This document shows, piece after piece, positions 22,150 to 30,932 of a DNA stretch of 39,751 bases; position 1 is the stretch's first letter; each line of letters begins with the position of its first letter. Location of the stretch: assembly GCF_012033785.1 (NCBI RefSeq), contig NZ_JAAVJC010000002.1, positions 22,812 through 62,562 of the forward strand. Direction: 5' to 3'. The translations under genes and the position numbers were made by a program. The notes beneath the pieces are model-generated. The model had not been told where the DNA came from. It ran no database searches and saw only the letters and a list, made by a program, of their open reading frames with translations. Source of the stretch: Streptomyces bohaiensis (GTDB lineage: Bacteria > Actinomycetota > Actinomycetes > Streptomycetales > Streptomycetaceae).

Positions 22150-22987
22150 GGCTGTGGGCGGTTCGGGTGGGCAGCGGGGCGAGGGTGAGCAGGCCGCAGC
22201 CGTATGCCTTCTGGGGGCCGATGCCGTTGAGGAGGTGGGTGGTGAGCTGTGTGGGGTCGGTGATGCGGAGGTGGCCTTCGAAGGTCACGGTGTGGAAGGT
22301 GACGCGTCGGCCGCTGGGGTTCTTGGTGAAGGACTGTCGTTGGCGGGCGCGGATGCGGACTTCGCGGGCGGGGTTGGGGTCCGGGTGGTGGGGGTCTGGT
22401 GTGTTCTGGGGCGTGGCGTGCGGTGTGGTCGGTGCGGGGGTGAGTCCTGGGGCTGCGGGGTCGGTGAAGGAGGTGGGGATGTCGAAGCCCCACTTCTCGG
22501 CGCGGGTGAGGAGCCAGTGGAGTTGGTGGGCTGCGGTGCGGTGGCTGAGGCGGAACCCTCGCGGGCGTTTGCCCGGGTCTGTGTCCGCGCTTTCCAGGCG
22601 TGTGGTTTGTTCCGTGCTGGGTTTGATGGGGGTGTGGGTGTTCTGGACGGGGCTGGCGGTGAGGCGGAAGGCGAACTCGCGGCCGGTGGCGAGTTGGTTG
22701 AGGAGGGGGGTGTAGTCGCGGATGGCGGCGTGGTCGCCGTCGGCGTCGGGCCAGCCGGCGTTCTCCACCAGGTGGGTCCAGTCGGGTTTCGTCGGGGTCA
22801 GGACGAAGAGGTGCGGTCGGTGGGGGTTGTCTGCGTCCAGTCGCCACAGGGTGCGTTCACCGGTGGGTGTGCCGGGGATGCCGCCGGTGACGGCGGCGTG
22901 CATGGCGCGTGGGTTGGCCAGGAGTTTGCGGCTTTCGGCTCGCAGCGGGTTGATGCGGATGCGGGAGAGGTAGGTCATGGCGGTCAC
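22142..22987 (-). CDS. cas6e: Cas6e/CasE crRNA-processing endonuclease
   Basis: A 281-residue Cas6e that cuts the CRISPR transcript at the base of each repeat hairpin and stays bound as part of Cascade. The N-terminus TYLSRIRINPLRAESRKLL is typical. His30 in PRAMHAAV is the likely catalytic His by position, and the C-terminal Gly-rich loop reads GIGPQKAYGCGLLTL. An unusual Pro/Thr/His-rich stretch at about 178-204 (GLTPAPTTPHATPQNTP, then DPHHPDPNP) interrupts the second RRM-like domain. The start is GTG at 22987, overlapping the cas5 stop, or ATG three codons on. Confidence 0.94.
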   Translation of the reverse strand: MTAMTYLSRIRINPLRAESRKLLANPRAMHAAVTGGIPGTPTGERTLWRLDADNPHRPHLFVLTPTKPDWTHLVENAGWPDADGDHAAIRDYTPLLNQLATGREFAFRLTASPVQNTHTPIKPSTEQTTRLESADTDPGKRPRGFRLSHRTAAHQLHWLLTRAEKWGFDIPTSFTDPAAPGLTPAPTTPHATPQNTPDPHHPDPNPAREVRIRARQRQSFTKNPSGRRVTFHTVTFEGHLRITDPTQLTTHLLNGIGPQKAYGCGLLTLAPLPTRTAHSHG

Positions 22988-23823
22988 CAGCCCAGCAGGG
23001 CGAAGGGGTCGTGCCCGGCGTCGGCGTCGGGGAGGTGGTCGTCGGTGGTGTCCGGCCGGGGGAAGCCGGTGGGGGCGGACAGCCAGGTGTGGCGGACGCG
23101 CCGGGTTGTGAAGGTGCGGGCTTGGGGGTGGAAGGAGAGTGGGACGTCGTGGCGTACGTCGTCCCCGGCGGGGTCTTCGAGCGTTGCGGAGAGGTCGATG
23201 CGTGCCGGGTAGACCGGGCGGCCTCGGTTCTGGCGTCGTCCGAGCTGGGCTGCGTAGCGTTCGCGGGCTTGGTGGGTGGCTTGCCAGGGGGTCTCGCGCA
23301 GGGCATCTTCGAGGCTTGTGTGGTGGAGGCCGAGGGAGATGGGCTGGGTGGGTGGGCAGGAGCGGCGGCCGAGCGCCAGGGGGTACATCGGTGCGTGCAC
23401 TGCCTGGTTCAGCGTGGTCAGTAGGTCGGTGGGGCCGGTGACGGCGGCGAGGAAGACGGCGTCCTGGAGGTAGTAGCGGGTGGTGACGTGGGTGTGTTTG
23501 GCCGGCGAGGTCGGCTTCTGGATGCCTTTGGCGTTGACTCCGGCCTGGGGCAGGGGGCGGCCGCGGTAGTCGCTGACGGTGTGGTAGTCGCGCAGGAGGG
23601 TGCCGGCTTGGTCGACGCGGATGCCGAGTCGTAGTTGGTTCAGGTCGTCCAGTGGTTCTTCCCGGTCCTGGCCCATGGCGGCGGCGAGGAGTCCGATGAC
23701 GCCGGATTTGGTGGGTTCGGGGCGGGTGTCGCGGCGGTTGAAGGTGCTGCGGTCGCCCCAGGACTGGAGGGGGCCGGCCAGGCGGAGGAGGAGCACGGCG
23801 CGGTGGGCGGGGGTGTCGGTCAT
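22984..23823 (-). CDS. cas5: Cas5/CasD Cascade subunit
   Basis: A 279-residue type I-E Cas5 that caps the 5' handle of the crRNA. It begins AVLLLRLAGPLQSWGDRSTF, the hallmark Cas5 N-terminus, followed by RRDTRPEPTKSGVIGLLAAA. A later segment FLAAVTGPTDLLTTLNQAV, then MYPLALGRRSCPP, matches the family core. It lies 43 bp after cas7 and overlaps the cas6e start. Confidence 0.95.
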   Translation of the reverse strand: MTDTPAHRAVLLLRLAGPLQSWGDRSTFNRRDTRPEPTKSGVIGLLAAAMGQDREEPLDDLNQLRLGIRVDQAGTLLRDYHTVSDYRGRPLPQAGVNAKGIQKPTSPAKHTHVTTRYYLQDAVFLAAVTGPTDLLTTLNQAVHAPMYPLALGRRSCPPTQPISLGLHHTSLEDALRETPWQATHQARERYAAQLGRRQNRGRPVYPARIDLSATLEDPAGDDVRHDVPLSFHPQARTFTTRRVRHTWLSAPTGFPRPDTTDDHLPDADAGHDPFALLGW

Positions 23824-23866
23824 GGGCCGGCCTTCCGGTGGGGCAGGGCGGGGAAGGGCGGGTGGG

Positions 23867-25015
23867 TCACGGGGTGTCCTGCTGGTGGGTGCCGGTGAGG
23901 TGGGTGCGCAGGCGGGACTGGAGGGTGTCGAAGGTGACGGCGGTGCCGAAGGCTGCTTCCAGGTCTTTGGCGGTGGTGCCGGTTTCGGTGTCGAAGGTGT
24001 GGGAGACCGCGGTGAAGGTGGGTGTGTTGCCCCAGTTGCGGACGGCGGCGGTGTGCTCGCGGGCGAGGCGGCGCGCTGAGGCGGCGGCGATGCCGGAGGT
24101 TGCGGTGATGGGTTCTTCGAAGGCGGAGACGAGGTTGACGGGCTGGTCGGAGCGGACGACGACCGCGGCCATGCTCGGGAGTGTGCGGTGGGCGAAGGAG
24201 TTCTGGTAGCCGGTGGGGGCGGAGCGGGCGAAGGAGTTGATGAACTCGTCGACGGCTGCGATGGCTGCCTCTGAGTCGGAGAGGTTGTCGATGAGCTGGT
24301 GCAGGCCGACGGTGGCGTAGCGGTAGAGGGTGGCGGAGTTGAAGCCGATGGCGCCGATCATGCCGGCGCCGGTTTCTTCGGTTTCGTTCTCGTCGTCGAC
24401 TGCGGTGAAGTAGTCGAATTCGGCTTCGGTGGCGTGGGTGGACAGGGCGTGGGCGACCTGGGTGGCGGCGTCGACGTTGAGGGCGGGGATGTCGGCGACC
24501 ATGCGTCCGAAGAGGGCGACATCGATGGGGTGCCCGGTGCGGAAGGCTTCCTGGACGTCGAGGGTTTTGATGTGGTCGGCCAAGGCGGTGTCGTCCTTGG
24601 CGGCGAGGTCGGCGGCCTGGTCGGCGACGAGTGCGGCGACGGCGTTGAGCTGGCGGCGTCCGTAGAAGAAGAGGTAGGCGGTGTCGCCTGCTTTCTTGCC
24701 TGCGCTGATTTTCAGCGGGGCGAGGAGGGCGGCGGCCAGCCGGGCGGCGGCTTCGGCGTCAACGTCGGAGGTCTCGACGATGCGGTCGGTGAGCTTCCCG
24801 GCGATGCGCTTGGTGCGGGTGGCCAGGTCCTGTTCCGGGACGCGGCCGGCGAAGTGCAGGCGGGTGGCGCGCTTCCATGCCTGGGAGGAGACGCGGGATC
24901 GGCGCACTCCCCCGAAGTAGGCCTCCTTGGGGTTGCCCTGGTCATCGCGGTTGAGGTTGGCGGGGGGAACGGTCTGCAGGAGGTGGATGTCGATGTAGGT
25001 GGGTGCGTGGGGCAT
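23867..25015 (-). CDS. cas7: Cas7/CasC Cascade backbone subunit
   Basis: A 382-residue I-E Cas7 that polymerises along the spacer part of the crRNA. The N-terminus YIDIHLLQTVPPANLNRDDQ, then EAYFGGVRRSRVSSQAWKRA, is diagnostic. Also visible are ADIPALNVDAATQVAHALST and FINSFARSAPTGYQNSFAHR. It is separated from casB by an unusual 180-bp gap containing 16-bp tandem units, whereas most other junctions in this operon overlap. Confidence 0.95.
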   Translation of the reverse strand: MPHAPTYIDIHLLQTVPPANLNRDDQGNPKEAYFGGVRRSRVSSQAWKRATRLHFAGRVPEQDLATRTKRIAGKLTDRIVETSDVDAEAAARLAAALLAPLKISAGKKAGDTAYLFFYGRRQLNAVAALVADQAADLAAKDDTALADHIKTLDVQEAFRTGHPIDVALFGRMVADIPALNVDAATQVAHALSTHATEAEFDYFTAVDDENETEETGAGMIGAIGFNSATLYRYATVGLHQLIDNLSDSEAAIAAVDEFINSFARSAPTGYQNSFAHRTLPSMAAVVVRSDQPVNLVSAFEEPITATSGIAAASARRLAREHTAAVRNWGNTPTFTAVSHTFDTETGTTAKDLEAAFGTAVTFDTLQSRLRTHLTGTHQQDTP

Positions 25016-25105
25016 GTGGGTGTTCTCCGTGTTCTGGGTGGGGTCGCCGCCGGGCGGGCTTCAGCCGCGGGGCGAGTGCCGTCGGTGGCCGTGCTGTGCC
25101 CCGGA

Positions 25106-25201
25106 GCGGGCCGGGCCGGGTCCGGGGTGGTTCAGGTCAGGGGCTGGCCGGGTCCTGGGCGGTTCAGGTCCTGGGCGGTTCTGGTCAGGAGCGGTTCAGG
25201 C
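25106..25201 (-). repeat. Tandem 16-bp units between casB and cas7
   Basis: From 25106 to 25201 the sequence falls into a 16-bp register. The best copies on the plus strand are CCTGGGCGGTTCAGGT (25154), CCTGGGCGGTTCTGGT (25170) and CAGGAGCGGTTCAGGC (25186), with weaker copies at 25122, 25138 and 25106. The last overlaps the casB stop codon. Confidence 0.8.
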
Positions 25202-25804
25202 GTCCTGACTGGGGCGGGGGCCCCAGGCGTAGTAGGCCAGCCCCCAAGCCCTGCGCACGCGCTGCCGGGCCTGGGGGTGGCGCCAGTCGTTGATGTCCTG
25301 CGCGAGCCGGCTGTAGTCCAGCGGCTGGCCGATGCTGCGCAACTGGGTGATCAAGCCGCGCAGCCGGTACAGCAGGGTCGCGACGGAAGTGGCGTTGACC
25401 AGAGCGGCCACCCGTCGGTCGAGCGCGTCCTCGCTGACGCTGTCGTGGTGACGCAGGCCCCGCAGTGCGTCACCGAGGTTGGTGCCGGGCTTGTGCATGG
25501 GGGTCTGTCGGCTCTGCTGGTGCAGGCCGAACAGGGACAGAGCTGCGTGCTCGGCGTCCAGCTGTGCGGTGCGGCGGCCGTCGGTCGGGGTGACGTAGTA
25601 CGGCCACAGCGCGGGGACGGTGCCGGCGGTCTGGCCCAGGCCGGAGCGCATGGCCGCGAGGTCCTGCCCGGGAGGCACCAGCTTCGCGCCGTTGGTCTTG
25701 TCGATGCGCCAGGTCCCGTCGGCCCTGACGCGTTGCTCCCAGTAGGGGCGCGGAGCCGTGTCGTCGCTGCGGGTGGGGTCGGGGGCGGTGGGCATGGACG
25801 TCAT
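25196..25804 (-). CDS. casB: CasB/Cse2 (Cas11) Cascade small subunit
   Basis: A 202-residue helical small subunit; two copies usually line the Cascade belly and stabilise the R-loop. Recognisable stretches are RPYWEQRVRADGTW, LFGLHQQSRQTPMHKPGTNL, GDALRGL and DWRHPQARQRVRRAWGLAYY. The ATG overlaps the casA stop by four bases. Family assignment rests on these segments and on its place between casA and cas7. Confidence 0.92.
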   Translation of the reverse strand: MTSMPTAPDPTRSDDTAPRPYWEQRVRADGTWRIDKTNGAKLVPPGQDLAAMRSGLGQTAGTVPALWPYYVTPTDGRRTAQLDAEHAALSLFGLHQQSRQTPMHKPGTNLGDALRGLRHHDSVSEDALDRRVAALVNATSVATLLYRLRGLITQLRSIGQPLDYSRLAQDINDWRHPQARQRVRRAWGLAYYAWGPRPSQDA

Positions 25805-27588
25805 CCTTCGGTGGTCGCGGAGACAGAGGAGTGGTGTTCGTCCCGGTTCCCGCCGGCGGCCTCGGCGGCTTCCTTGCGGGCGGCGGCTCGGGTGGCGGCC
25901 CGGCGGACGAGGATCGCGTCCAGACGGGCGCGGAAGCTCCGTTCAGCGTTGCTGAGCCGGTAGACGCGTTCCTTGCCGTCCTTCTCCACCGTGCGTCCGG
26001 TGAAGACCGCCGGGCCGGCGCCTGCCAGGACGTGCTCGGCCACCTGCCATGCCGCGTGGGCTGCCCGCTGCTCCCATGCGAGGAGGCCGCGGTCGGCGGC
26101 GTCGAAGTCCTCGTCGATCGTCCGCAACCCGGCGAGGAGGCGGCGCATCACCGGGTCCAGGGCGTGGAGGAGGGTGTCGCCGGGGCGCTGGCCCTGGTCC
26201 CACGGGATCGGGTCGCCGCCCGCGGCGCGTCGAAGGTCGGCGGACAGGTTGTTGACTGCGGACGCGAGGTGTTCGGCCTGCTCGGCTGCGGTGAGGAGCG
26301 CCCCGTAGACGAGGCTGCCGGGGTTCAGCGCGGTGATCGGCAGGGGGATCTCGTCGAAGAAGGTGTCCTCGACGACCGCGGACTGGTTGCCGTACACGAC
26401 ACCGGTCAGCTGCAGCTGCAGGGGGTAGTTCTCCGGTGTGCTCGCGGCGGCGAGCTGCGCGAGGAGGACGCTGGTGGCGTAGCCGTCACGTGTGGCGCCG
26501 GCGTCGGTGGTGTCGCGGTCGGTGGTCAGGAGTGCTTCCATGCCGCGCCAGGCCGCTTTGCCGGGCTGGTGGCGGCGGGGCCGGGCGGCAGGTGCGGGTC
26601 GGCGGTTCGCGGTCTGCTTCTTGGCTCGTGCGGCCGCGGAGTCCAACCGCCAGGTGGTGTGGGGCTCGTCCTGCGGGGTGCCGTCGAGGCGGTCGCCGGC
26701 AGCCACGATCACCTGGGTGACCCGTACCCCGGACGGCGTGTCCTGCGGGAGGAGCCGGACACGCCTGGCCTGCCAGGTCCACAGGTCGAGCAGCCCCCGC
26801 GCGGCACGGGTCTGCCACTGCGCTGTCGCACACGACAGGGCGTCCGCTGCCCGGCTGCCGGTGGAACGGCGGCGCCACTGCGGCAGGTCACCGGTCGACA
26901 CCGCCCTGTCGTAGGGAATGTTCAGCAGGAGCGTCTCGTAGACGGTCCTGCCCATGGGCATCACCACACCCAGCTGACCCAAGGGGCCCGTCGGGTTCCC
27001 CGTGGTCTTCCCGGCCTTGGCCTTGGGATCCCCCACAGCGCCGGTCTTGATGGCGGCGGTGTCCCAGCAATGGGTGTGCAGCAGCCAGCGGGCCGCCTGC
27101 GCAGGCGTCAGCTCCAGCACGTCCGCTTCGCTCCTTGAGGAGAACAGCGGCACGTTGTTCCCGGTCGCGGCACTCGCCACCAGCAACGCCGAGCCCTTCG
27201 TCTCTCCCTTGGCCGTCCGCAGGTCGCCGACCTGCGCAAACGGGTCGTCAGCAGCGAACAGGTCGAAGCGGCCGTAGTGCTCGTCGAGGTACGACTCCAG
27301 CGCTGCCCGCTGCCGGGGCGGGAACGCCCCTGCGTGGAACCACTCGGCCCACTGCTGCCGACTCGGGTACCCCAGGGCGTCGACAACGATCGGCAGCAGC
27401 ACCTGGCGGAACATCGCGGGCCGCAGGGTCGGTACCTCGACGGCCACCTCGGCGAAGAGATGAGCGTCCAGCAGCAGCTCCCTGGCCCCGACCTCCCGCC
27501 CCTCGCTAACGCCGCCCCGGCCGGCATCACCAGAGGTGGCGACCGGTGTCGCCAAGGCCCAGGGCTGACTGAGCAGGTTGAAGCTCAC
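25801..27588 (-). CDS. casA: CasA/Cse1 (Cas8e) Cascade large subunit
   Basis: A 595-residue large subunit that reads the PAM and recruits Cas3. I chose the GTG at 27588 because it follows CAGGGAGAG and gives the typical start SFNLLSQPWAL; the open frame upstream to 27825 is not family-like. Family landmarks include DLFAADDPFAQVGDLRTAKG, LLHTHCWDTAAIKTGAVGDP and GVVMPMGRTVYETLLLNIPY. It starts 233 bp after cas3, the widest gap in the operon. Confidence 0.95.
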   Translation of the reverse strand: MSFNLLSQPWALATPVATSGDAGRGGVSEGREVGARELLLDAHLFAEVAVEVPTLRPAMFRQVLLPIVVDALGYPSRQQWAEWFHAGAFPPRQRAALESYLDEHYGRFDLFAADDPFAQVGDLRTAKGETKGSALLVASAATGNNVPLFSSRSEADVLELTPAQAARWLLHTHCWDTAAIKTGAVGDPKAKAGKTTGNPTGPLGQLGVVMPMGRTVYETLLLNIPYDRAVSTGDLPQWRRRSTGSRAADALSCATAQWQTRAARGLLDLWTWQARRVRLLPQDTPSGVRVTQVIVAAGDRLDGTPQDEPHTTWRLDSAAARAKKQTANRRPAPAARPRRHQPGKAAWRGMEALLTTDRDTTDAGATRDGYATSVLLAQLAAASTPENYPLQLQLTGVVYGNQSAVVEDTFFDEIPLPITALNPGSLVYGALLTAAEQAEHLASAVNNLSADLRRAAGGDPIPWDQGQRPGDTLLHALDPVMRRLLAGLRTIDEDFDAADRGLLAWEQRAAHAAWQVAEHVLAGAGPAVFTGRTVEKDGKERVYRLSNAERSFRARLDAILVRRAATRAAARKEAAEAAGGNRDEHHSSVSATTEG

Positions 27589-27821
27589 AACTCTCCCTGA
27601 ATTTCGGAGTCTTAAGCATTTGGCAGTGTTGCAGCTCACCTCGCACCCGCGCGGCGAAAGTGCGAAACTCGACCAGCCCCCGCACCAACCGGAAAGAAGC
27701 CCTCCGGAAGAAGGCGGGGATGATCCCTTCGGCGTCTTGACCCGAACGGTCGCCCCCGCCCACCGCGGGGACCCCGGGCGGGTGCACACCACGGCACCCG
27801 CCCGGAGAAACGCCCGACGCA
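27589..27821. other. Gap between cas3 and casA
   Basis: The 233-bp interval has no gene of its own. In other I-E loci a promoter for the Cascade genes lies between cas3 and casA, so one is plausible here. The stretch around 27690-27720 has related purine-rich copies (CCGGAAAGAAG and CCGGAAGAAGG) but no clear promoter boxes. Confidence 0.4.
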
Positions 27822-30794
27822 TCAACGCCGCGCCGCGCCCGCCGCCTCCAGCACCAAGCCGAGGTCGGCGTCATAGCGCACCGACCGATCACCGAGCTCT
27901 GCTCTGCCGTCCGTATCGAGAACCAGCGCCGGGCTGTAACGCAACCGCGCATCCCCCCGCCACCCGGGCAGCGGCAACAGCTCCTGCGCCACCGCCTTCG
28001 TGCAGGACGGCGGCAAACGCACAGTGCCCGCCAGCACATCATCGAGCAGCCCCTCGGCCACGTCCCCGTTCACGGTCAAGGCACGCCCCGACAGCGTCCG
28101 GTAACCTCCCTCAGCCCCCACCACGAGGATGACCTCCACGCTGGGATCCCCGTCACGGACCACCGCCTGCAGGACACCCGCGTCGTCCGAAGGGGGCAGC
28201 GCCGCACGGTGCAGACCCGCCAACGTCGCGCTCTCCCGATCACCCCGCCGGGACAACAGAAACTTGACGGCCGCATCCGCGCGCTCACCGAGCTCACGCA
28301 CATACACCTCGCGGGCCGACTCCATGTCATCCGCCCAGGCCGCCGGCACCCCGCCACCTGCGCCCTCGTAGCCGGCCGCAACCAGCGACGGAACCTCACC
28401 CGGAACCGACCAACCCCGCCCCCCTCCGCCCGCCGCCCCCACCAGCGCAGCAGCCCGCAACAGCAGGTACCGCCCGTAGATGCCCTCCGAAGCCCCCAGA
28501 AACCGCGGCACCGCCCCAGACCCCTCACCCCCCGGGGAAGCAGCATCGAAGCCGGTCACCACCACCCGCGGTTCCCGAAGCCGCGCCGGACGAGCAACAC
28601 CGTCATGGCGATGCAGCCGCCCGATCCGCTGCAGCAACAGATCGATCGGCGCCAAGTCGGTCACCAACACATCCGCATCCACATCGAACGACTGCTCAGC
28701 CACCTGAGTGGCCACCACCACCAACCGTCCCCCCTCACCCAAACTGCCGTCATCGGGCCGCAACGCACTCAACAACCGCAACACCTCAACGGTCCGGTCC
28801 GCACGCGGCCCCACAGCGATACGCCCGTGCAACAACACAACCCGCCCATCGACCCGCCCACGCAACTCCTCGTACAGACTCTGCGCCCGGCCCACCGTGT
28901 TGCGAATGACCAGCGCCCGACCCCCCTCCGCCAGCGCATGCTCCAGAAAGTCGCCCACCCCACGATCCGCCGCCTCCTGCACCGCGACCTGGCGCTCACG
29001 CGTCGCCCCCGGCCCAGCAACAGCCTCCGGCAGCAGCTCCACCCGCACCCTCAGATCCGCCCGCCAACTCCCACAGTCCTCGACAAGAAACCCTGGTTCA
29101 CCCCCCGGCCCCATCCACGCCGCGGTCACCGACGGATACCCCGCCGGCTCCGGCAAGCCCGGCACCTCGTACTCCTCCCGCGACGCCGCCCCCGCCACAT
29201 ACGCACCGACCAACGCCCGCCGCTGACCCGGCGGCAACGTCGCCGACAACAACACCACCGGCACCCCCGCCTGCCCCAACCACCGCAACCCCTCCCCCAG
29301 GAACTGCGACATGTAGACATCCGCCGCATGCACCTCATCCAGCACCACAACCTTGCCCACCAAACCCGCCATCCGCAGCATCACGTGCTTCGTACGAGTC
29401 GCCGCAAACAACAACTGATCAATAGTGCCGACCACAAACGGACACAGCAGCCCCCGCTTCGCCCCCAAAAACCACTGCGCCGGACCCCGCGCCGCCACCT
29501 CTCCCCCAACCCCCCCGACCGCCGCACCAGCCCCGTACGGATCGTCCTCACAACAATCGCCATACTCATCCACACCACCGAACTGGGCCTCAGCATCACG
29601 CCGCGCCCCATCCACCAGCCCCCGCCACTCCCTGTTGAACATGCGCTTCCCATGCAGCAACGCCACCCGGGAAGCCAACCCACCATCAACCCCACCCACC
29701 CACCCCCGCACACTCTCGAACATCGGATCGCACGTCGCCTGCGTCGGCATCCCCACAAACACCCCATCCGCCCCGAACCGCGCAGCCAACACCTCAGCCG
29801 CCAACAACGCAGCCTTCGTCTTCCCCTCACCCATCGGAGCCTCGACCACCAACAACCCCGGACACTCCATCCGCCCAGCAGCCTCCACAACCATCACCTG
29901 CGACGACCTAGGAACCTCCCCAAACCGCACCCTGAAAGCCCCCGGCCCCGGCTCAGCCAACACCCCCCACCCACCACACAAACCCAACGCCCCCCACGCC
30001 CGCTCCGCCCGAAGCCGCGCACCCCCCAGCGTCACCCGACGCACATCATCAACCCCACCGAAATGCTGCTCATCGCTGGCGATCCAGTCCGCCATCACGA
30101 TCAGCCCACTCATATGCAGCTGGAAGGCCCGCGAGGGCACGACGACCGGCGCAACAGCAGCCAGCCCACCGAAGCCGAGCTCCCGCGAGAAACGCTCCAC
30201 CAGCGCCCGCTGCACCTGCGCCCACCGAGCACCACCCTCCAACTGCCCCATCGCCCTACGCGACGGCGTCAGCTGACCCTCCTCCGGGAAACGCCCGTGG
30301 TGCCCCGCGACCAGCGGCCACACCCAACCAACATGCCGCTCATCCCACCCCGCGGCCGGTAGCAGCCGCCGCACCACGAAGCCACCGGCGCAGTCGTGCC
30401 TCCACCGGGACCTCGCCACCGCAGCCTCGTTCCAGCTGAGTCCGGCAGCGCGAACCTCCGCCGCGCCCTTCGGCCATAACCGCTGGAAAGCCGGAGTCGC
30501 TTTCCCGCAGTCGTGGACTCCACAGAGCCAAGCGAAGAACAGCCTGCCCTTACCCGCTCCGCCGGCGACCTCATCCAGCATCTGTTTCGTGGACGGCGCC
30601 AGGAACCCGTCCCACATCCGCTCGGCAACCGCCGCCGTGTCCAGAAGGTGCGACAACAACAAGTTCTTCCGGCCGCCGCCCTTCTCCTCAGACTTCCCCC
30701 ACAACACACCAAGCAACAGATCGACATCCCCGCCCCCTAGCGGCTGCTCTCGCCCCACCCCGCCACACTCCCGCCTCCGGCTAACCTGAGCCAC
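27822..30794 (-). CDS. cas3: Cas3 helicase-nuclease (type I-E)
   Basis: A 990-residue HD nuclease fused to an SF2 helicase that degrades the target after Cascade binding. HD-domain residues seen: His49 (LSHLLD), His94-Asp95 (GVHDCGKATPAFQ), His133, the His-His pair in VAGHHGRFP near 164, and Asp236 (ADWIASDE). Helicase motifs: EAPMGEGKTKAALLA near 318, LDEVHAADVYMSQFL with DEVH at 486-489, LLSATLPPGQ near 515, and QRIGRLHRHDG near 755. All appear intact. The start is GTG without a strong RBS; a start slightly downstream, before LLLGVLWGKS, is possible. It is the first gene of the cas operon and diverges from array 2. Confidence 0.96.
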   Translation of the reverse strand: MAQVSRRRECGGVGREQPLGGGDVDLLLGVLWGKSEEKGGGRKNLLLSHLLDTAAVAERMWDGFLAPSTKQMLDEVAGGAGKGRLFFAWLCGVHDCGKATPAFQRLWPKGAAEVRAAGLSWNEAAVARSRWRHDCAGGFVVRRLLPAAGWDERHVGWVWPLVAGHHGRFPEEGQLTPSRRAMGQLEGGARWAQVQRALVERFSRELGFGGLAAVAPVVVPSRAFQLHMSGLIVMADWIASDEQHFGGVDDVRRVTLGGARLRAERAWGALGLCGGWGVLAEPGPGAFRVRFGEVPRSSQVMVVEAAGRMECPGLLVVEAPMGEGKTKAALLAAEVLAARFGADGVFVGMPTQATCDPMFESVRGWVGGVDGGLASRVALLHGKRMFNREWRGLVDGARRDAEAQFGGVDEYGDCCEDDPYGAGAAVGGVGGEVAARGPAQWFLGAKRGLLCPFVVGTIDQLLFAATRTKHVMLRMAGLVGKVVVLDEVHAADVYMSQFLGEGLRWLGQAGVPVVLLSATLPPGQRRALVGAYVAGAASREEYEVPGLPEPAGYPSVTAAWMGPGGEPGFLVEDCGSWRADLRVRVELLPEAVAGPGATRERQVAVQEAADRGVGDFLEHALAEGGRALVIRNTVGRAQSLYEELRGRVDGRVVLLHGRIAVGPRADRTVEVLRLLSALRPDDGSLGEGGRLVVVATQVAEQSFDVDADVLVTDLAPIDLLLQRIGRLHRHDGVARPARLREPRVVVTGFDAASPGGEGSGAVPRFLGASEGIYGRYLLLRAAALVGAAGGGGRGWSVPGEVPSLVAAGYEGAGGGVPAAWADDMESAREVYVRELGERADAAVKFLLSRRGDRESATLAGLHRAALPPSDDAGVLQAVVRDGDPSVEVILVVGAEGGYRTLSGRALTVNGDVAEGLLDDVLAGTVRLPPSCTKAVAQELLPLPGWRGDARLRYSPALVLDTDGRAELGDRSVRYDADLGLVLEAAGAARR

Positions 30795-30932
30795 ACACTA
30801 GAACCCGGCACTGACAACGAGCACTCGCCAACAGCCCCGCCCGACCCAGCCACACCCGGGACCCCGATGCAGCACCAAAGCCAACCGACTCTGAACACGA
30901 CCAAGCCGCTCTAAAGCACCAGGTCAGGAAGT
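30795..30932 (+). promoter_or_regulatory. Leader of CRISPR array 2 and divergent cas3 upstream region
   Basis: The 138 bp separate the cas3 start from the first repeat of array 2. The right half contains CCAACCGACTCTGAACACG (from 30881) and ends AGCACCAGGTCAGGAAGT against the repeat, closely matching the leader of array 1. The left half must also drive cas3. No certain promoter boxes were identified. Confidence 0.75.

Noticed and set aside
28209-30362. A 717-residue plus-strand open frame rich in His, Pro and Arg
   Set aside because: Antisense shadow of cas3, which has intact HD and helicase motifs.
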